Assembly: GCA_016288755.1 (NCBI GenBank)
Contig: JAEELE010000137.1
Location: 62,001-126,000, forward strand
Source of the DNA: Oscillospiraceae bacterium
GTDB lineage: Bacteria; Bacillota; Clostridia; Oscillospirales; Ruminococcaceae
Reading direction: 5' to 3'
DNA: 64,000 nucleotides
The translations under genes and the position numbers were made by a program. Below the pieces are notes generated by a model, which did no database searches, was not told the origin of the DNA, and saw only the letters and a list, made by a program, of their open reading frames with translations. This document shows positions 23,549 to 32,766 of this stretch, piece after piece. The stretch's first letter is position 1. The number at the start of each line of letters is the position of its first letter.

Positions 23549-24544
23549 ATGACTGTCCGCGAACAGACCGAAGCCTACGAAAATCAATGGCTCAGTCCGC
23601 TTGCCTGCCGCGCAGATGCCGCCGTGCGGCTGCGGAAGGAGGAGCCCTGTCCGCTGCGCACGGAATTTCAGCGGGACCGCGACCGCATTCTGCACTGCTC
23701 TGCCTTTCGGCGCTTAAAGCGAAAAACGCAGGTGTTTCTGTCTCCGATCGGCGACCACTACCGCACCCGCCTGACGCACACACTGGAGGTCGCACAGATC
23801 GCGCGCACCATGTCGCGGGCACTGCGGCTCAATGAGGACCTGACCGAGGCAATCGCGCTCGGGCATGACCTCGGGCACTCCCCCTTCGGGCACGCCGGCG
23901 AGGCAGCGCTCAACAGCGTCTGCCCCTACGGCTACAAGCACTATATTCAGAGCGTCCGCGTCGTGCACTATATTGAGAAGGACGGGCGCGGGCTCAACCT
24001 CACCGCACAGGTCAAGAACGGCATCGCCTGCCACACCAACCGCATCGCATCGACGCTGGAGGGCAATATCGTGCGGCTCGCCGACCGCATCGCCTATATC
24101 AACCACGATATCGACGACGCCATCCGCGGCGGCATCCTCAGCGAGCACGACCTCCCCGCGGACTGCGTTGCAGTGCTCGGTGATACGAAATCCAAGCGCA
24201 TCACCGCGATGATCAGCTCAGTCGTCGAGCACGGCTGCGGCGAGACCGTCGACATGATGCCGGAGATCCGTGCCGCGCACGACAAGCTCCATTCGTTCCT
24301 CTATGCCAATGTGTACTCTAACTCCAAAGCGAAATCGGAGGATCACAAGGCACAGGAGCTGATCGTCCGCCTCTACCGCCATTTCCGGGAGCACCCCGAG
24401 GAGCTCCCCGACCAATACAAGGATATCGCCAAGCGCTATGCGGTCGACCGCGCCGTCTGCGATTATATCGCAGGCATGAGCGATGACTACGCGATCTGGA
24501 CCTATGAGAGACTGTTTGTCCCGCGTTCATGGGATGTGCGGTAA
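23549..24544 (+). CDS. dgt: dGTP triphosphohydrolase-like HD-domain protein
   Basis: A 331-residue HD-superfamily deoxynucleotide triphosphohydrolase, cleaving dNTPs to deoxynucleosides and triphosphate. It shows the family entry CRADAAVRLRKEEPCPLRTEFQRDRDRILHCSAFRRLKRKTQV in pieces, the HD metal motif (RTRLTHTLEVAQIAR, then GHDLGHSPFGHAGE) and the later aspartate in NIVRLADRIAYINHDIDD. It is the short form that lacks the C-terminal extension of E. coli Dgt. ATG 23549 has GGGAGG upstream; the ORF track starts 19 codons earlier. It precedes dnaG by 30 nt, the usual clostridial dgt-dnaG-rpoD order. Confidence 0.92.
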   Translation: MTVREQTEAYENQWLSPLACRADAAVRLRKEEPCPLRTEFQRDRDRILHCSAFRRLKRKTQVFLSPIGDHYRTRLTHTLEVAQIARTMSRALRLNEDLTEAIALGHDLGHSPFGHAGEAALNSVCPYGYKHYIQSVRVVHYIEKDGRGLNLTAQVKNGIACHTNRIASTLEGNIVRLADRIAYINHDIDDAIRGGILSEHDLPADCVAVLGDTKSKRITAMISSVVEHGCGETVDMMPEIRAAHDKLHSFLYANVYSNSKAKSEDHKAQELIVRLYRHFREHPEELPDQYKDIAKRYAVDRAVCDYIAGMSDDYAIWTYERLFVPRSWDVR

Positions 24545-24574
24545 GCGATTCTGCGAGAAAGGAGGCAGCGGCTC

Positions 24575-26338
24575 ATGCTGCCGCAGGATTTTCTCTATCA
24601 GCTGAAGGCTGCAAACCCGATCGAGCAGGTCATGGGCAGCTATGTACGGCTCATCCGTGCGGGCTCGGTCTACAAATGCAACTGTCCGTTCCACTCGGAA
24701 AAAACACCGTCCTGCGTGGTGTATGCGCAGTCGCAGGATCAACATTTTTACTGCTTCGGCTGCCATGTCGGCGGCGATGTGATCACCTTCATCATGAAGA
24801 TCGAAAACGTCGGCTACATGGACGCGGTGCAGACGCTTGCCGACCGCGCCGGGCTGACCGTCCCGCGCGACAATTCCGACAACGGCGAGGCAAGGCGCCG
24901 CATGCGCCTGCTGGAGCTCAACCGGGAGGCTGCCCGGTATTACTATAAAATGCTGACCGGACCGGACAAGCGCGGGCTCGCCTACCTCAAAGGACGCGCA
25001 CTCACGCCGGAAACGATCAAAAAATTCGGGCTGGGCTATGCCGGCGAGGGCTGGGACGGTCTGGCGGGAGCGATGCAGCAGAAGGGCTTCACCGAGGATG
25101 AGCTGGTCGCCGCGAATCTCTGCATGCGCGGCAAAAACGACCGCCTCCGTGACCGCTTCCACAGCCGCGTGATGTTTCCGATCTTCGATCAGCGCGGCAG
25201 TGTGATCGCATTCGGCGGGCGCACGCTCGAGCCCGACGGCAAGCCCAAATACCTCAACTCCACCGACACGGCGGTCTACAACAAGCGCCGCCACCTCTAC
25301 AACATCAATATCGCCGCAAAAACGCAGTCCAAGCGCGTCATTCTGGCAGAGGGCTACATGGACGTGATCTCGATCTGTCAGGGCGGCTTCTCCAATGTGA
25401 TCGCCTCGCTCGGCACCGCACTGACCGTTGAGCAGTGCCGTCTGCTGCAGCAGCACGGCTTTGAAGAGGTCATCATCGCCTATGACGATGACTTTGCCGG
25501 CAGAGACGCGACCATGCGTTCGCTGAAATCCATCCGCGCCGTCGGGCTCCGGGCATTCCGCCTGCTGCTCCACGATGCGAAGGACCCGGATGAATACATC
25601 AAGAAATTCGGCGCCGGACGCTTCCGCATTCTGCTGGAGGAAGCCCCCGATGCGATCGAATTCGAGCTCTCGCAGGCAAAAGCCGGCACTGACACCGACA
25701 CAGAGGGCGGAACCGTGCAGGCGCTGCAGAATGCCGTTCAGGTGCTTGCCGAGATCGAAAACGATCTGGAGCGGGAGGTTTACCTGTCCCGCACGGCTGC
25801 CGAATACGGAATTTCGCAGGATATTCTGAAGGCACAGGTCGAGCAGGCGATCAAACGGAAACAGAAGACCCAAAAGCAGGAGCAGTGGCGCGCGCTGACC
25901 AATGCGCCGATGCTGCCCGACCCGGTCGCGCCGGACGCCGCCGGAAAAATGCGCTATTACAAGGCGGAGGAGCTGATTCTCGCATATCTCTTCCGGTTTC
26001 CGGACGAGCTGCCCCTCGTTGAGCAGATCATCCCGCCGGAGGAATTTGTCACCGATCTGCACCGCCGTATTTATCGGCATTTAGCGGGCAAACTGCATGA
26101 GGGGTATCCCTTTTCGATCTCTCTCTTTTCCGGGGATTTCACACCGGATGAGATGGGCAGAATCACCGGGATCGAGGCGGAATATTCGATGCTCAGAGAG
26201 TTTTCTGAGAAATCGGTCAGAGATTGTGCCGCCATTCTCCGCGAGGAGATCATCAATGCACAGGACGCAGACCGGCTCGGCGACGACGACTGGTCCGCGC
26301 AGATGGAGCAGCTTCGCAGGAAGAAGCTGTCAACATAA
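24575..26338 (+). CDS. dnaG: DNA primase
   Basis: A 587-residue primase that lays RNA primers for replication. It has the CHC2 zinc finger (CNCPFHSEKTPSC then FYCFGCHVGGDVITF), the RNA-polymerase-like domain (RMRLLELNREAARYYYKML), the TOPRIM glutamate and aspartates (VILAEGYMDVISI and IIAYDDDFAGRDA) and a C-terminal helicase-interaction region of about 150 residues. AAAGGAGG precedes the ATG by 10 nt. It is followed after 20 nt by the first of two rpoD genes. Confidence 0.96.
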   Translation: MLPQDFLYQLKAANPIEQVMGSYVRLIRAGSVYKCNCPFHSEKTPSCVVYAQSQDQHFYCFGCHVGGDVITFIMKIENVGYMDAVQTLADRAGLTVPRDNSDNGEARRRMRLLELNREAARYYYKMLTGPDKRGLAYLKGRALTPETIKKFGLGYAGEGWDGLAGAMQQKGFTEDELVAANLCMRGKNDRLRDRFHSRVMFPIFDQRGSVIAFGGRTLEPDGKPKYLNSTDTAVYNKRRHLYNINIAAKTQSKRVILAEGYMDVISICQGGFSNVIASLGTALTVEQCRLLQQHGFEEVIIAYDDDFAGRDATMRSLKSIRAVGLRAFRLLLHDAKDPDEYIKKFGAGRFRILLEEAPDAIEFELSQAKAGTDTDTEGGTVQALQNAVQVLAEIENDLEREVYLSRTAAEYGISQDILKAQVEQAIKRKQKTQKQEQWRALTNAPMLPDPVAPDAAGKMRYYKAEELILAYLFRFPDELPLVEQIIPPEEFVTDLHRRIYRHLAGKLHEGYPFSISLFSGDFTPDEMGRITGIEAEYSMLREFSEKSVRDCAAILREEIINAQDADRLGDDDWSAQMEQLRRKKLST

Positions 26339-26358
26339 AGTAGGAGGATGTATCAACA

Positions 26359-27420
26359 ATGGCAGATGAAGAAAAGCGCATGGAACGTCTTGAGCAGATT
26401 CTGGAAAAGGCAAAGGCTGCGAACGGCAAGATCACGATGACCGAGGTGCAGGACGCTGCAGAGACACTCGATCTGAATCTCGATCAGATCATGGAACGGT
26501 GCGCCGTGCTGCAGATTGAGCTGGTCGATGACCCGACCGTCGACGACATGGAGGACCCGACCGCCGCAATGTCCTCCGACGAGATCGCGAACGACGACTC
26601 TGTGAAAATCTACCTCAAGGAGATCGGGCGCGTGGCGCTGCTCTCTGCCGATGAGGAAACAGAGCTCGCAAAGCGCCTTGCCGCAAATCCGCACGACGAG
26701 CCCGCCAGACAGCGGCTTGCAGAGGCGAATCTGCGCCTTGTCGTCAGCATCGCGAAAAAGTACGTCGGGCGCGGCATGCAGTTCCTCGACCTCATTCAGG
26801 AGGGCAACATGGGTCTGCTCAAGGCGGTCGACAAGTTCGACTACACCAAGGGCTTCAAGTTCTCGACCTATGCGACGTGGTGGATCAGACAGGCGATCAC
26901 CAGAGCACTGGCGGATCAGGCGCGCACCATCCGCATCCCCGTGCACATGGTCGAGAGCATCACGAAGGTGAAGAAAATCTCCAGCCAGATTCTGCACGAG
27001 ACCGGTCAGGAGGCAAGCCCCGAGGAGATCGCAAGAAAGCTCGAGATGCCGGTCGAGAAGGTTCTGGAGATCATGCGCATCGCGCAGGACCCCGTATCGC
27101 TGGAAACACCGGTCGGCGAGGAGGAGGACAGCCATCTCGGCGATTTCATTCCGGACGATCAGGCACCCTCGCCGGATGAGGCAGCCTCCAACGCAATGCT
27201 CAAGGAGCAGCTCGACGAGGTGCTCGCGACGCTGACCGAGCGCGAGGCAAAGGTCATGCGCATGCGCTACGGGCTCGAGAACGGCAGACAGCAGACGCTC
27301 GAGGACGTCGGCAAGGCACTGGGCGTCACGAGAGAGCGCATCCGCCAGATCGAGGCAAAGGCGCTCCGCAAGCTCAAGCATTACAGCCGCAGCAAGAAGC
27401 TGCAGGGCTATATTGACTGA
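26359..27420 (+). CDS. rpoD: RNA polymerase primary sigma factor, RpoD paralogue 1
   Basis: A 353-residue sigma-70 of group 1 type. Residues 1-75 are a short region 1.1-like segment, followed by region 1.2 ([18 protein letters not shown]), regions 2.1-2.4 ([38 protein letters not shown]), region 3 ([20 protein letters not shown]) and region 4.2 ([20 protein letters not shown]). AGGAGG lies 11 nt before the ATG. It directly follows dnaG, the classical position of the primary sigma gene, so it is the better candidate for the housekeeping factor. A second, equally complete RpoD follows after 38 nt. Confidence 0.95.
   Translation: MADEEKRMERLEQILEKAKAANGKITMTEVQDAAETLDLNLDQIMERCAVLQIELVDDPTVDDMEDPTAAMSSDEIANDDSVKIYLKEIGRVALLSADEETELAKRLAANPHDEPARQRLAEANLRLVVSIAKKYVGRGMQFLDLIQEGNMGLLKAVDKFDYTKGFKFSTYATWWIRQAITRALADQARTIRIPVHMVESITKVKKISSQILHETGQEASPEEIARKLEMPVEKVLEIMRIAQDPVSLETPVGEEEDSHLGDFIPDDQAPSPDEAASNAMLKEQLDEVLATLTEREAKVMRMRYGLENGRQQTLEDVGKALGVTRERIRQIEAKALRKLKHYSRSKKLQGYID
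26722..26885 (+). repeat. Near-identical 164-bp segment, copy in rpoD 1
   Basis: By direct comparison this segment, encoding sigma regions 2.1-2.4, differs from 27837-28000 at only 4 of 164 bases, all synonymous. Flanking parts of the two genes differ at many silent and non-silent positions. Confidence 0.85.
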
Positions 27421-27458
27421 TTCCGCATATGCAGTGCATTCCGAAAGGAGGACTTCAA

Positions 27459-28538
27459 ATGGCAGAGATCAATCAGCAAAAGGTCGAACAGCTGCTGGAG
27501 CGCGTAAAGGCATCCGGCAAACTCGTGCAGCACGAAATCGACAACGCCTTTCTTGAACAGGAGTTTACCGACGAGGAGATCAGCCTGTTCTACGAGCGCT
27601 GCAATGCGCTGAATCTGGAAATGCCCGAGGAGGAGCTGCTGGACGACGAGATCGAGACCCGGCTCGACGCAGAGGATGCAATGGCACTCGACAGCGGGCA
27701 GTCGCCGGATGACCCGGTCAAGATTTACCTCAAGGAGATCGGGCGCATCCCGCTGCTCTCCGCTGAGGAGGAAACGGAGCTCGCAAGGCGTCTTGCCGAG
27801 AATCCCAACGACAAGGAGGCAAAGCAGCGGCTCTCTGAGGCGAATCTGCGCCTTGTCGTCAGCATCGCGAAGAAGTACGTCGGGCGCGGCATGCAGTTCC
27901 TCGACCTCATTCAGGAGGGCAACATGGGTCTGCTCAAGGCGGTCGACAAATTCGACTACACCAAGGGCTTCAAGTTCTCGACCTACGCGACATGGTGGAT
28001 CCGTCAGTCGATCACCCGTGCGATTGCCGATCAGGCGCGCACCATCCGCATTCCGGTACATATGGTCGAGACGATCACCCGCGTGAAGAAGGCTTCGAGC
28101 CAGCTGCTGCACATCAACGGCAAGGAGCCGACCGAGGAGGAGATCGCGGATTTCCTCGGCATGTCCGTCGACAAGGTGCGCGAGGTCATGCGCATCGCAC
28201 AGGAGCCGGTGTCGCTCGAAACGCCGATCGGCGAGGAGGACGACAGCCACCTCGGCGACTTTATCCCCGACGATCAGGCGCTCTCGCCGGACGAAGCCGC
28301 CGCAAAGGTGATGCTCCGTCAGCAGCTCGAAGCGGTGCTCTCGACGCTGAGCGAACGCGAGGCAGAGGTGCTCCGCATGCGCTACGGGCTCGACGACGAC
28401 CCGCCCCGCACGCTGGAGGACGTCGGCAAGGCACTCGGCGTCACGAGAGAGCGCGTCCGGCAGATCGAGGTCAAGGCGCTGCGCAAGCTCCGCCACCCGA
28501 GCCGCAGCCGTCAGGTCAAGGATTTCCGCGAGACGTAA
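27459..28538 (+). CDS. RNA polymerase sigma factor, RpoD paralogue 2
   Basis: A 359-residue group 1/2 sigma-70 factor next to paralogue 1. The N-terminal 80 residues are unrelated in detail and more acidic ([18 protein letters not shown]). Regions 2 and 4 are complete, with [20 protein letters not shown] and a different basic tail ([11 protein letters not shown]). It keeps the promoter-recognition helices, so it should read similar -10 and -35 elements; different partner or stress use is inference. The start ATG 27459 has AAAGGAGG; the ORF track adds ten upstream codons. It ends in a terminator hairpin, closing dgt-dnaG-rpoD-rpoD. Confidence 0.93.
   Translation: MAEINQQKVEQLLERVKASGKLVQHEIDNAFLEQEFTDEEISLFYERCNALNLEMPEEELLDDEIETRLDAEDAMALDSGQSPDDPVKIYLKEIGRIPLLSAEEETELARRLAENPNDKEAKQRLSEANLRLVVSIAKKYVGRGMQFLDLIQEGNMGLLKAVDKFDYTKGFKFSTYATWWIRQSITRAIADQARTIRIPVHMVETITRVKKASSQLLHINGKEPTEEEIADFLGMSVDKVREVMRIAQEPVSLETPIGEEDDSHLGDFIPDDQALSPDEAAAKVMLRQQLEAVLSTLSEREAEVLRMRYGLDDDPPRTLEDVGKALGVTRERVRQIEVKALRKLRHPSRSRQVKDFRET
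27837..28000 (+). repeat. Near-identical 164-bp segment, copy in rpoD 2
   Basis: Partner of 26722-26885, offset 1115 bp in direct orientation. The four differences are all third-codon-position changes. Confidence 0.85.
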
Positions 28539-28549
28539 TTTCACTGCAA

Positions 28550-28576
28550 AAAGCCGGGCGGCAAACGTCCGGCTTT
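28550..28576 (+). terminator. Terminator of the dgt-dnaG-rpoD-rpoD unit
   Basis: AAAGCCGG and CCGGCTTT arms with a GCGGCAAACGT loop, 12 nt after the stop. The U-run is short (TTTG), so termination may be partial. Confidence 0.65.
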
Positions 28577-28608
28577 GCCTGTCTGCTGTCATTTCTTGCA
28601 TTTGCCTA

Positions 28609-28637
28609 TTGCGTTTTTTGCGCTGATGTGGTATAAT
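28609..28637 (+). promoter_or_regulatory. Promoter of metG
   Basis: TTGCGT, 17-nt spacer ending in TGTGG, TATAAT; extended -10. The leader is only about 37 nt, too short for a T-box or SAM riboswitch. Confidence 0.78.
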
Positions 28638-28680
28638 ATAGAGTATACTGATTTTCAGAATCACAGAGGAGGCAGTTATC

Positions 28681-30660
28681 ATGGAACACAAGCCCTATTA
28701 TCTCACGACGGCGATCGCGTATACCTCGCGCAAGCCGCATATCGGCAACACCTATGAGATCGTTATGACCGACTCGCTCGCCCGTTTCCGCAGAATGCAG
28801 GGGCGCGACGTCTATTTTCTGACCGGAACCGACGAGCACGGGCAGAAAATCGAGGAGATTGCAAAGGAAGCCGGCATCACGCCGCAGCAGCATGTCGACA
28901 GGATCGCCGGCGAGATCCGCGCGATCTGCGATCTGCTCAACACCTCCTACAGCCAGTTTATCCGCACGACCGACCCGGAGCACACGAAGCGCGTACAGGA
29001 TATCTTCCAGCGACTCTACGATCAGGGCGATATCTACAAAGGCGAATATGTCGGCAAATACTGCACGCCCTGCGAATCGTTCTGGACCGAGTCGCAGCTC
29101 GTCGACGGCAAATGCCCCGACTGCGGCAGAGAGGTGCGCGACGCGAAGGAGGAGGCATATTTCCTGCGCCTGTCCAAATATCAGGGCTGGATCGAGGAAT
29201 ATATCGAGTCCCACCCCGATTTCATCTATCCCGAAGCGCGCAAGAAGGAGATGCTCAACAATTTCATCAAGCCCGGTCTGCAGGACCTCTGCGTCTCCCG
29301 CACCACGGTGAAATGGGGCATTCCGGTACCGTTCGACGACAAGCATGTCATCTATATCTGGATTGACGCGCTCTCGAACTATATCACCGCGCTGGGCTAT
29401 GACGCAAACGGCGATCACGGCGAGCTCTACAAAAAATACTGGCCCGCCGACGTGCACGTCATCGGCAAGGATATTGTGCGCTTCCACAGCATATACTGGG
29501 TCATCATGCTCCACATGCTCGGCGCACCGATCCCGAAGCAGATCTTCGGTCATCCGTGGATGCTCTTCGGCGCGGATAAGATGAGCAAATCCCGCGGCAA
29601 TGTCATCTACGCTGACGAACTGGTCGCGCGCTTCGGCGTCGATGCCGTGCGCTACTATCTGCTCTCCGAGATGCCCTTTGCATCGGACGGCTCCATCACC
29701 TATGAGAGCATGATCGAGCGCTACAACTCCGACCTTGCCAACACACTGGGCAATCTCGTCAACCGCACGGTCGCGATGGTCAATCAGTATTTCGGCGGCG
29801 TGATCCCGTCGGCAGAGCTGATCGCATCGGCACCGGACGAGGAATTCGACGCCGATCTCAGGGCGGTCGCCGAGGGCACACTCCCCCGCCTGACCGAGCT
29901 GATCGACGGCTACCGCATCAGCGACGCGGTCGAATGCGTGCTGACGCTCGCAAGCCGCTGCAACAAGTATATCGACGAGACCGCACCGTGGGTGCTCGCA
30001 AAGGATCCCGAAAAGAAGGCGCGTCTGGCAAAGGTGCTCTACAACCTGCTCTGCGGCATCCGCATCATCGGCGGGCTGCTCAAGCCCTTCATGCCCGAGA
30101 CCGCCGAAAAAATCCTCGCGCACACCCCCGAAACCGCTGAGCTTGCTGCGACCGAGCCCGAGACTGACCGCTATGCCGTCTTCGGCGGCGTGCAGCACGG
30201 CGCACAGGTCGGCGAGGCAAAGCCGCTCTTCGTCCGCATCAAGGCAGACGAGGTCTTGAAGGAGCTGCAGGCGATGCAGGAGGCTGCCGCCGCTCAGGCA
30301 GCAGCAGCTGAAGCGCCTGTTCAGCCCTTCGCTGAGCAGATCGGGATCGAAACCTTTGCACAGAGCGACATCCGCGTCTGTGAAGTGCGCGCCTGCGAGA
30401 AGGTCAAGAAATCAGGCAAGCTGCTCTGCTTCCGGCTGTTTGACGGCATCGGCGAGCGGCAGGTGCTCTCCGGCATCGCGAAATACTATCAGCCCGAGGA
30501 GCTAGTCGGGAAAAAGGTGCTCTGCGTGGTCAATCTCAAGCCCGTCAAACTCTGCGGGCTCGAGAGCTGCGGCATGATCTGCTCCGCAGAAGCGCCCGAC
30601 GGCAGCATTCAGCTCATCTTCCCCGATCAGAGCATTCCCGCGGGCAGCCGCCTCTGCTGA
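28681..30660 (+). CDS. metG: Methionyl-tRNA synthetase with C-terminal tRNA-binding domain
   Basis: A 659-residue class I synthetase charging initiator and elongator tRNA-Met. The HIGH motif reads RKPHIGNTY and the KMSKS loop DKMSKSRGN. The zinc knuckle retains CTPC and CPDC pairs (residues about 127-146). An anticodon-binding helical domain follows. After an Ala-rich linker (EAAAAQAAAAEAP), the last 110 residues form a Trbp111-like OB-fold (DIRVCEVRACEKVKKSGKLL). GAGGAGG precedes the ATG. Length and fusion are standard for Firmicutes. Confidence 0.96.
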   Translation: MEHKPYYLTTAIAYTSRKPHIGNTYEIVMTDSLARFRRMQGRDVYFLTGTDEHGQKIEEIAKEAGITPQQHVDRIAGEIRAICDLLNTSYSQFIRTTDPEHTKRVQDIFQRLYDQGDIYKGEYVGKYCTPCESFWTESQLVDGKCPDCGREVRDAKEEAYFLRLSKYQGWIEEYIESHPDFIYPEARKKEMLNNFIKPGLQDLCVSRTTVKWGIPVPFDDKHVIYIWIDALSNYITALGYDANGDHGELYKKYWPADVHVIGKDIVRFHSIYWVIMLHMLGAPIPKQIFGHPWMLFGADKMSKSRGNVIYADELVARFGVDAVRYYLLSEMPFASDGSITYESMIERYNSDLANTLGNLVNRTVAMVNQYFGGVIPSAELIASAPDEEFDADLRAVAEGTLPRLTELIDGYRISDAVECVLTLASRCNKYIDETAPWVLAKDPEKKARLAKVLYNLLCGIRIIGGLLKPFMPETAEKILAHTPETAELAATEPETDRYAVFGGVQHGAQVGEAKPLFVRIKADEVLKELQAMQEAAAAQAAAAEAPVQPFAEQIGIETFAQSDIRVCEVRACEKVKKSGKLLCFRLFDGIGERQVLSGIAKYYQPEELVGKKVLCVVNLKPVKLCGLESCGMICSAEAPDGSIQLIFPDQSIPAGSRLC

Positions 30661-30748
30661 TTCCTGCATCCTGATGAGCTGCAGCAGCTCTTCCGCAGAC
30701 CGTCTGCCGAAATGCAGCACGATCCGGCGTCTCGGCGTGCGCGGCATC
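30502..30748 (-). CDS. Doubtful small antisense ORF overlapping the end of metG
   Basis: On the minus strand a GGGGGTGAG site lies 3 nt before ATG 30748, opening a frame of about 81 codons (MPRTPRRRIVLHFGRRSAEE...) that ends inside metG. The first 29 codons lie in the otherwise empty 132-bp metG-dockerin intergenic region. The remainder is antisense to metG and could be a codon-bias shadow. No family is recognised. Confidence 0.2.
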
Positions 30749-30792
30749 TTCTCACCCCCTCTCCAAATGCTATGCCATAAGGAGGCGCATTT

Positions 30793-31683
30793 ATGAAACA
30801 CAGCATCCCGGCAAAATTCGCGGCGGCGGTACTCAGTGCATTGCTGCTGTCCGCGATTCCCGCATCTGCGGCTGAGAACATCATGACCTTCCGCCTGACA
30901 ACGGCGCAGAAATACCTGACGGAATCCGCGCTCGCCGAACAGGATATCGTGCTGGACGGCGCGATGTATATCGACAGCTACTCCGGCATTACGGACATGC
31001 GGCTGCGGCTGATGACCGATGAACCGCTGATCATCGAAAACGGTGATTTCACGCGCGATCCCTCCCGCAAGGATATTGACGGCGGCGCCAAGCAGTGCTT
31101 CTTTGTCAGCCACGGCACGACCATCTTCACCGGCATCAACGATCAGGGCGAGCGCAAGAACATCGTGCTCTGGTACGGTCCCGGCGACATCGACACACCC
31201 GGCACCGTCGAGGACCCGGAAAGCTCGTTCCTGAGCTATCAGGTGCGTATCCCGAAGGGGACGAAGGCAGGTGTCTACCGCGGCTATATCAGTCAGAGCT
31301 CGGAGGTCAATATCGCCGGGCAGACCGTGCAGGACTTCTCCTGCAACAACCGCAGCGAAGCGGCTCAGGTCGAGCTGGAGGATTTTCAGATCGTTGTGGA
31401 GCCAGCGGCGCTCCGCGGCGATGTCAACTGCGACGGAGAGACCGACGTGCACGACGCACAGGCGATCATGATCTACTACAACTATTTCGGCATCCTCGAG
31501 CTCGATCAGACAGACGCGCTGACCGCAGAGGCGTTCAACACACCCTATATCCACACTGCCGCGGAGGCTGCCGATATCAACCGCAGCGGGGAGATCGATA
31601 TCAAGGATGCACAGATGAGCCTGATCTATGCGAACCGGCTTCTGATCGGTGCCGATGCGGACTGGGATCATCTCTACGACTGA
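30793..31683 (+). CDS. Secreted dockerin protein with a cohesin-like N-terminal domain
   Basis: A 296-residue exported protein. The signal peptide spans 1-27 (LLLSAIPASAA). Residues 30-205 form a beta-rich domain of unknown family (VLDGAMYIDSYSGITDMRLR, then LSYQVRIPKGTKAGVYRGYI), whose strand pattern recalls cohesin-type beta-sandwiches; that resemblance is my impression only. The C-terminal dockerin has Ca loops DVNCDGETDVHDAQAIM and DINRSGEIDIKDAQMSL, separated by an unusually long 50-residue spacer. AAGGAGG precedes the ATG. Adjacent to a lipoprotein SGNH hydrolase gene, 71 nt downstream. Confidence 0.82.
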   Translation: MKHSIPAKFAAAVLSALLLSAIPASAAENIMTFRLTTAQKYLTESALAEQDIVLDGAMYIDSYSGITDMRLRLMTDEPLIIENGDFTRDPSRKDIDGGAKQCFFVSHGTTIFTGINDQGERKNIVLWYGPGDIDTPGTVEDPESSFLSYQVRIPKGTKAGVYRGYISQSSEVNIAGQTVQDFSCNNRSEAAQVELEDFQIVVEPAALRGDVNCDGETDVHDAQAIMIYYNYFGILELDQTDALTAEAFNTPYIHTAAEAADINRSGEIDIKDAQMSLIYANRLLIGADADWDHLYD

Positions 31684-31690
31684 AACTCTG

Positions 31691-31716
31691 GGGCTGCTGC
31701 ACCGAACAGCAGCCTC
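31691..31716 (+). terminator. Intercistronic hairpin between dockerin and SGNH genes
   Basis: GGCTGCTG and CAGCAGCC are perfect arms around a 7-nt loop, directly after the dockerin gene stop. There is no U-run, so it may be an mRNA processing or stability element and not a terminator. Confidence 0.4.
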
Positions 31717-31754
31717 TCTGCATACCCGACCAACATCACGAAAGAGGCGTATCT

Positions 31755-32708
31755 ATGAAGAAAACCATGATTGCAGCCTGCTGCGCGGCTCTGCTGCTGA
31801 CCGGCTGTACCAGCGTCCGCGATCTGTTCGGCTCCAAATCGGACAGCCAGAAAGCACAGGAGAGCGCCGCTGCTGAGACGACCGTTACGACGACCTCTGC
31901 CCCGCCGCCGGAGCATGTGCTCGTCACGCTCGGCGATTCGATCTCTGCGGGCTACGGTCTCGCCGATGCCAAAAAAGAGCGCTATTCCGCGCTGCTCACC
32001 GAAAAGCTCACGATCCGCGACGGCATCGAGTGGGTCGACTGCAATTATGCGGTCAGCGGCGACGACAGCACCGACCTGCTCAAGCGCCTCAACGACGGCA
32101 AGGCGCTCCGTCTCCCCTCTGCTGACGCGGTCGTGATCTGCATCGGCGCCAACAATTTGCTCGGTCCGTACTCGGACTACCTCAAAAACGCCAAGGGCTC
32201 CTTCCAGATCAATCCCGAGGGGCTGACGAGCGACGCGATCGGCGAGCTGACCGGCATTCTTGAGAAGAACAAGCAGGCGATCGAAACGCTGAAGACCGAC
32301 CTTGAAGCCGGCTTTGCGAAGATGCCGACCGATCTGCAGGCAGCTTACGAGTTCATCCGTGCGCGCAATGCCGACGCACCGATCTATCTGCTCAATATCT
32401 ACGACCCCTACAGCAAGCTGAAAATCGACAACCCGGTCAATCCCGATCAGAGCTTCGGCGATTATTCCGGCGAGCTTCTGACTAGGATGAACAGGATCAT
32501 AAAGGACTATGCCGACGCGCACAGCGACATCACCTATGTCGATATCGCGAAGCCCTTTGCCGCGACCGACCCGATCCCGATCCTCGGCAATGTCAACAAT
32601 TACAGCATCACAAGCGGCACACTGCTCAATTTTGACCCGCACCCGAATCTCTCCGGGCAGAAGCTGATCGCAGACACGCTCTATCCGGTCATCGACGCTG
32701 CACAGTGA
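31755..32708 (+). CDS. SGNH/GDSL-family lipoprotein hydrolase
   Basis: A 317-residue membrane-anchored esterase/lipase-fold enzyme. The lipobox is LLLTGC at residues 13-18. A Thr/Ser-rich linker (AAETTVTTTSAPPPE) leads to the hydrolase domain. Block I is TLGDSISAGYG with the nucleophile Ser, block III is IGANNLLGP, and block V is FDPHPNLSG with the catalytic Asp-His. Possible substrates include acetylated polysaccharide or peptidoglycan esters; the dockerin neighbours make carbohydrate esters attractive but unproven. The true start is ATG 31755 (AAAGAGG); the ORF track runs 220 codons further upstream through the dockerin gene in another frame. Confidence 0.88.
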   Translation: MKKTMIAACCAALLLTGCTSVRDLFGSKSDSQKAQESAAAETTVTTTSAPPPEHVLVTLGDSISAGYGLADAKKERYSALLTEKLTIRDGIEWVDCNYAVSGDDSTDLLKRLNDGKALRLPSADAVVICIGANNLLGPYSDYLKNAKGSFQINPEGLTSDAIGELTGILEKNKQAIETLKTDLEAGFAKMPTDLQAAYEFIRARNADAPIYLLNIYDPYSKLKIDNPVNPDQSFGDYSGELLTRMNRIIKDYADAHSDITYVDIAKPFAATDPIPILGNVNNYSITSGTLLNFDPHPNLSGQKLIADTLYPVIDAAQ

Positions 32709-32766
32709 TGCATCAGAGCGGCTCACGCAGGGCTGCCCCTGACCCGTCAAACTGAAAGGAATTCAA

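Noticed and set aside
28638-28680. T-box or SAM riboswitch before metG, and T-box before the trpS operon
   Set aside because: Leaders are about 40-70 nt, too short for these elements, and no specifier or antiterminator motifs are visible.
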